Below, piece after piece: positions 6,431-6,971 of a stretch of 6,971 nt of DNA (position 1 is its first letter; every line of letters begins with the position of its first letter). The stretch covers positions 1-6,971 of the forward strand of contig JAHWKP010000093.1 in the NCBI GenBank assembly GCA_019347775.1, in the 5' to 3' direction. The stretch comes from Actinomycetota bacterium. GTDB lineage: Bacteria; Actinomycetota; Acidimicrobiia; Acidimicrobiales; JAHWKP01. Both the position numbers and the translations under genes were made by a program. The notes beneath the pieces are model-generated. The model was given only the letters and a program-made list of their open reading frames with translations. It was not told the DNA's origin and did not search any database.

Positions 6431-6971
6431 ATGGCGCCAGCCACGGCGCGAGCCAACCCAATCGACAAGCACGACGCCCGCCGACGCTCGCTCGCCGACT
6501 CCGCCCTACGCACCCTCGGCGAACTCGGCTACGCAAAGTCCTCCCTGCGCGAGATCGCCAGCAACTCCGAGTTCACCCACGGGGTCGTGCACTACTACTT
6601 CGCCGACAAGATCGACCTCATCGTCTACTGCGTGAAGCAATACAAAGAGACGTGCGTGACCCGCTACGACGGAGTGGTCACCGACTCCGCCACGCCGGAC
6701 GAGCTCGTCGAGTCGTTCGCCGCGAAGCTGCGCGAGACGCTCGCCGACGAAGCCCCAATGCACCGACTCTGGTACGACCTGCGCTCCCAGAGCATGTTCG
6801 AAGAGAACCTGCGTGACGCCGTACGCCAGATCGACGACACCTTGCAGGACATGATCTGGCGGGTGCTCTCCCGGTATGCCGAGCTGCTCGCGGCAGAACC
6901 ATCAGTGTCCCCGAAAGCGGCCTACAGCACATTCGACGGCCTCTTCCAACAAGCCCTGCTCAGCTACCTAC
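6431..6971 (+). CDS. TetR/AcrR-family transcriptional regulator, 3' end outside window
   Basis: A one-component DNA-binding regulator; 180 residues are visible and the frame is open to the window edge, so the last part is missing (usual length 190-220). The N-terminal three-helix DNA-binding domain is clear at about residues 16-62. It has a first helix with ALRTLGELGYAKSSLREIA, then the helix-turn-helix, and the family's recognition ending VVHYYFADKIDLI (the usual Y-Y/H-F-x-x-K-x-x-L). The C-terminal ligand-binding and dimer region is helical and variable, so the ligand cannot be told. The ATG at 6431 is preferred because AAGGAG (6419-6424) sits 6 nt upstream. An in-frame ATG at 6416 lacks a site and would add five residues. 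Divergence from the transporter operon over a 150-bp spacer suggests it controls that operon and itself, probably as a repressor released by the transported compound or a metabolite of it (inference). Confidence 0.88.
   Translation, partial: MAPATARANPIDKHDARRRSLADSALRTLGELGYAKSSLREIASNSEFTHGVVHYYFADKIDLIVYCVKQYKETCVTRYDGVVTDSATPDELVESFAAKLRETLADEAPMHRLWYDLRSQSMFEENLRDAVRQIDDTLQDMIWRVLSRYAELLAAEPSVSPKAAYSTFDGLFQQALLSYL

Noticed and set aside
6506..6852. Minus-strand open frames under the TetR gene
   Set aside because: The + strand frame has a ribosome site and a TetR helix-turn-helix; the complementary frames have neither start signals nor recognisable sequence.
1..6971. CRISPR arrays, tRNA/rRNA genes, transposases, toxin-antitoxin or defence modules
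   Set aside because: Read for on both strands; no regularly spaced repeats, tRNA-like folds, transposase motifs or terminal inverted repeats were found. The only repeat noted is the pair at 6331-6386.

Overview
The window is high-GC DNA with strong G/C preference at third codon positions, dense gene packing and stop/start overlaps. It carries a complete high-affinity branched-chain amino acid family (HAAT/LIV) ABC importer. The GC content, the Arg-rich N-termini and the fused LivM-LivG subunit suggest an actinobacterium. An Acidimicrobiia-type lineage is possible, but the sequence alone cannot fix the taxon.

Layout, read from the right edge: a TetR-family regulator (6431 to the window end, + strand, 3' end cut off) is divergent from one operon on the - strand. 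A 150-bp intergenic region (6281-6430) separates them and holds a near-perfect 12-bp direct repeat and candidate promoters for both directions. The - strand operon then runs livK-like lipoprotein (6280-4763), livH-like permease (4750-3869), a fused livM-livG permease/ATPase (3858-1873), livF-like ATPase (1876-1112), and a secreted protein of unknown function (from 1115 to the left edge). Gaps are 12 and 10 nt, followed by two ATGA stop/start overlaps, so all five are probably one translationally coupled transcript.

How it works together: the lipoprotein should capture a small amino-acid-like or organic-acid solute outside the membrane. LivH and the LivM half form the channel, and the LivG half and LivF form the ATPase pair. 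The divergent TetR protein is the obvious candidate regulator. The substrate cannot be read from the sequence.

The left end is the odd part. The secreted protein reads well for 266 codons, then the coding signal moves to the neighbouring frame within about 30 bases (near 316-345, including a run of four C at 317-320). The downstream frame stays open to the left edge and looks to me like the C-terminal part of a GlcE-type FAD-linked oxidase. This is either a one-base indel in one gene or a junction of two gene fragments. I saw no RNA genes, CRISPR arrays, insertion sequences or convincing rho-independent terminators. Nothing here amounts to a clearly new defence or mobile system. The points worth following are the frame switch, the coupled secreted protein, the fused transporter subunit with its asymmetric ATP sites, and the intergenic direct repeat.
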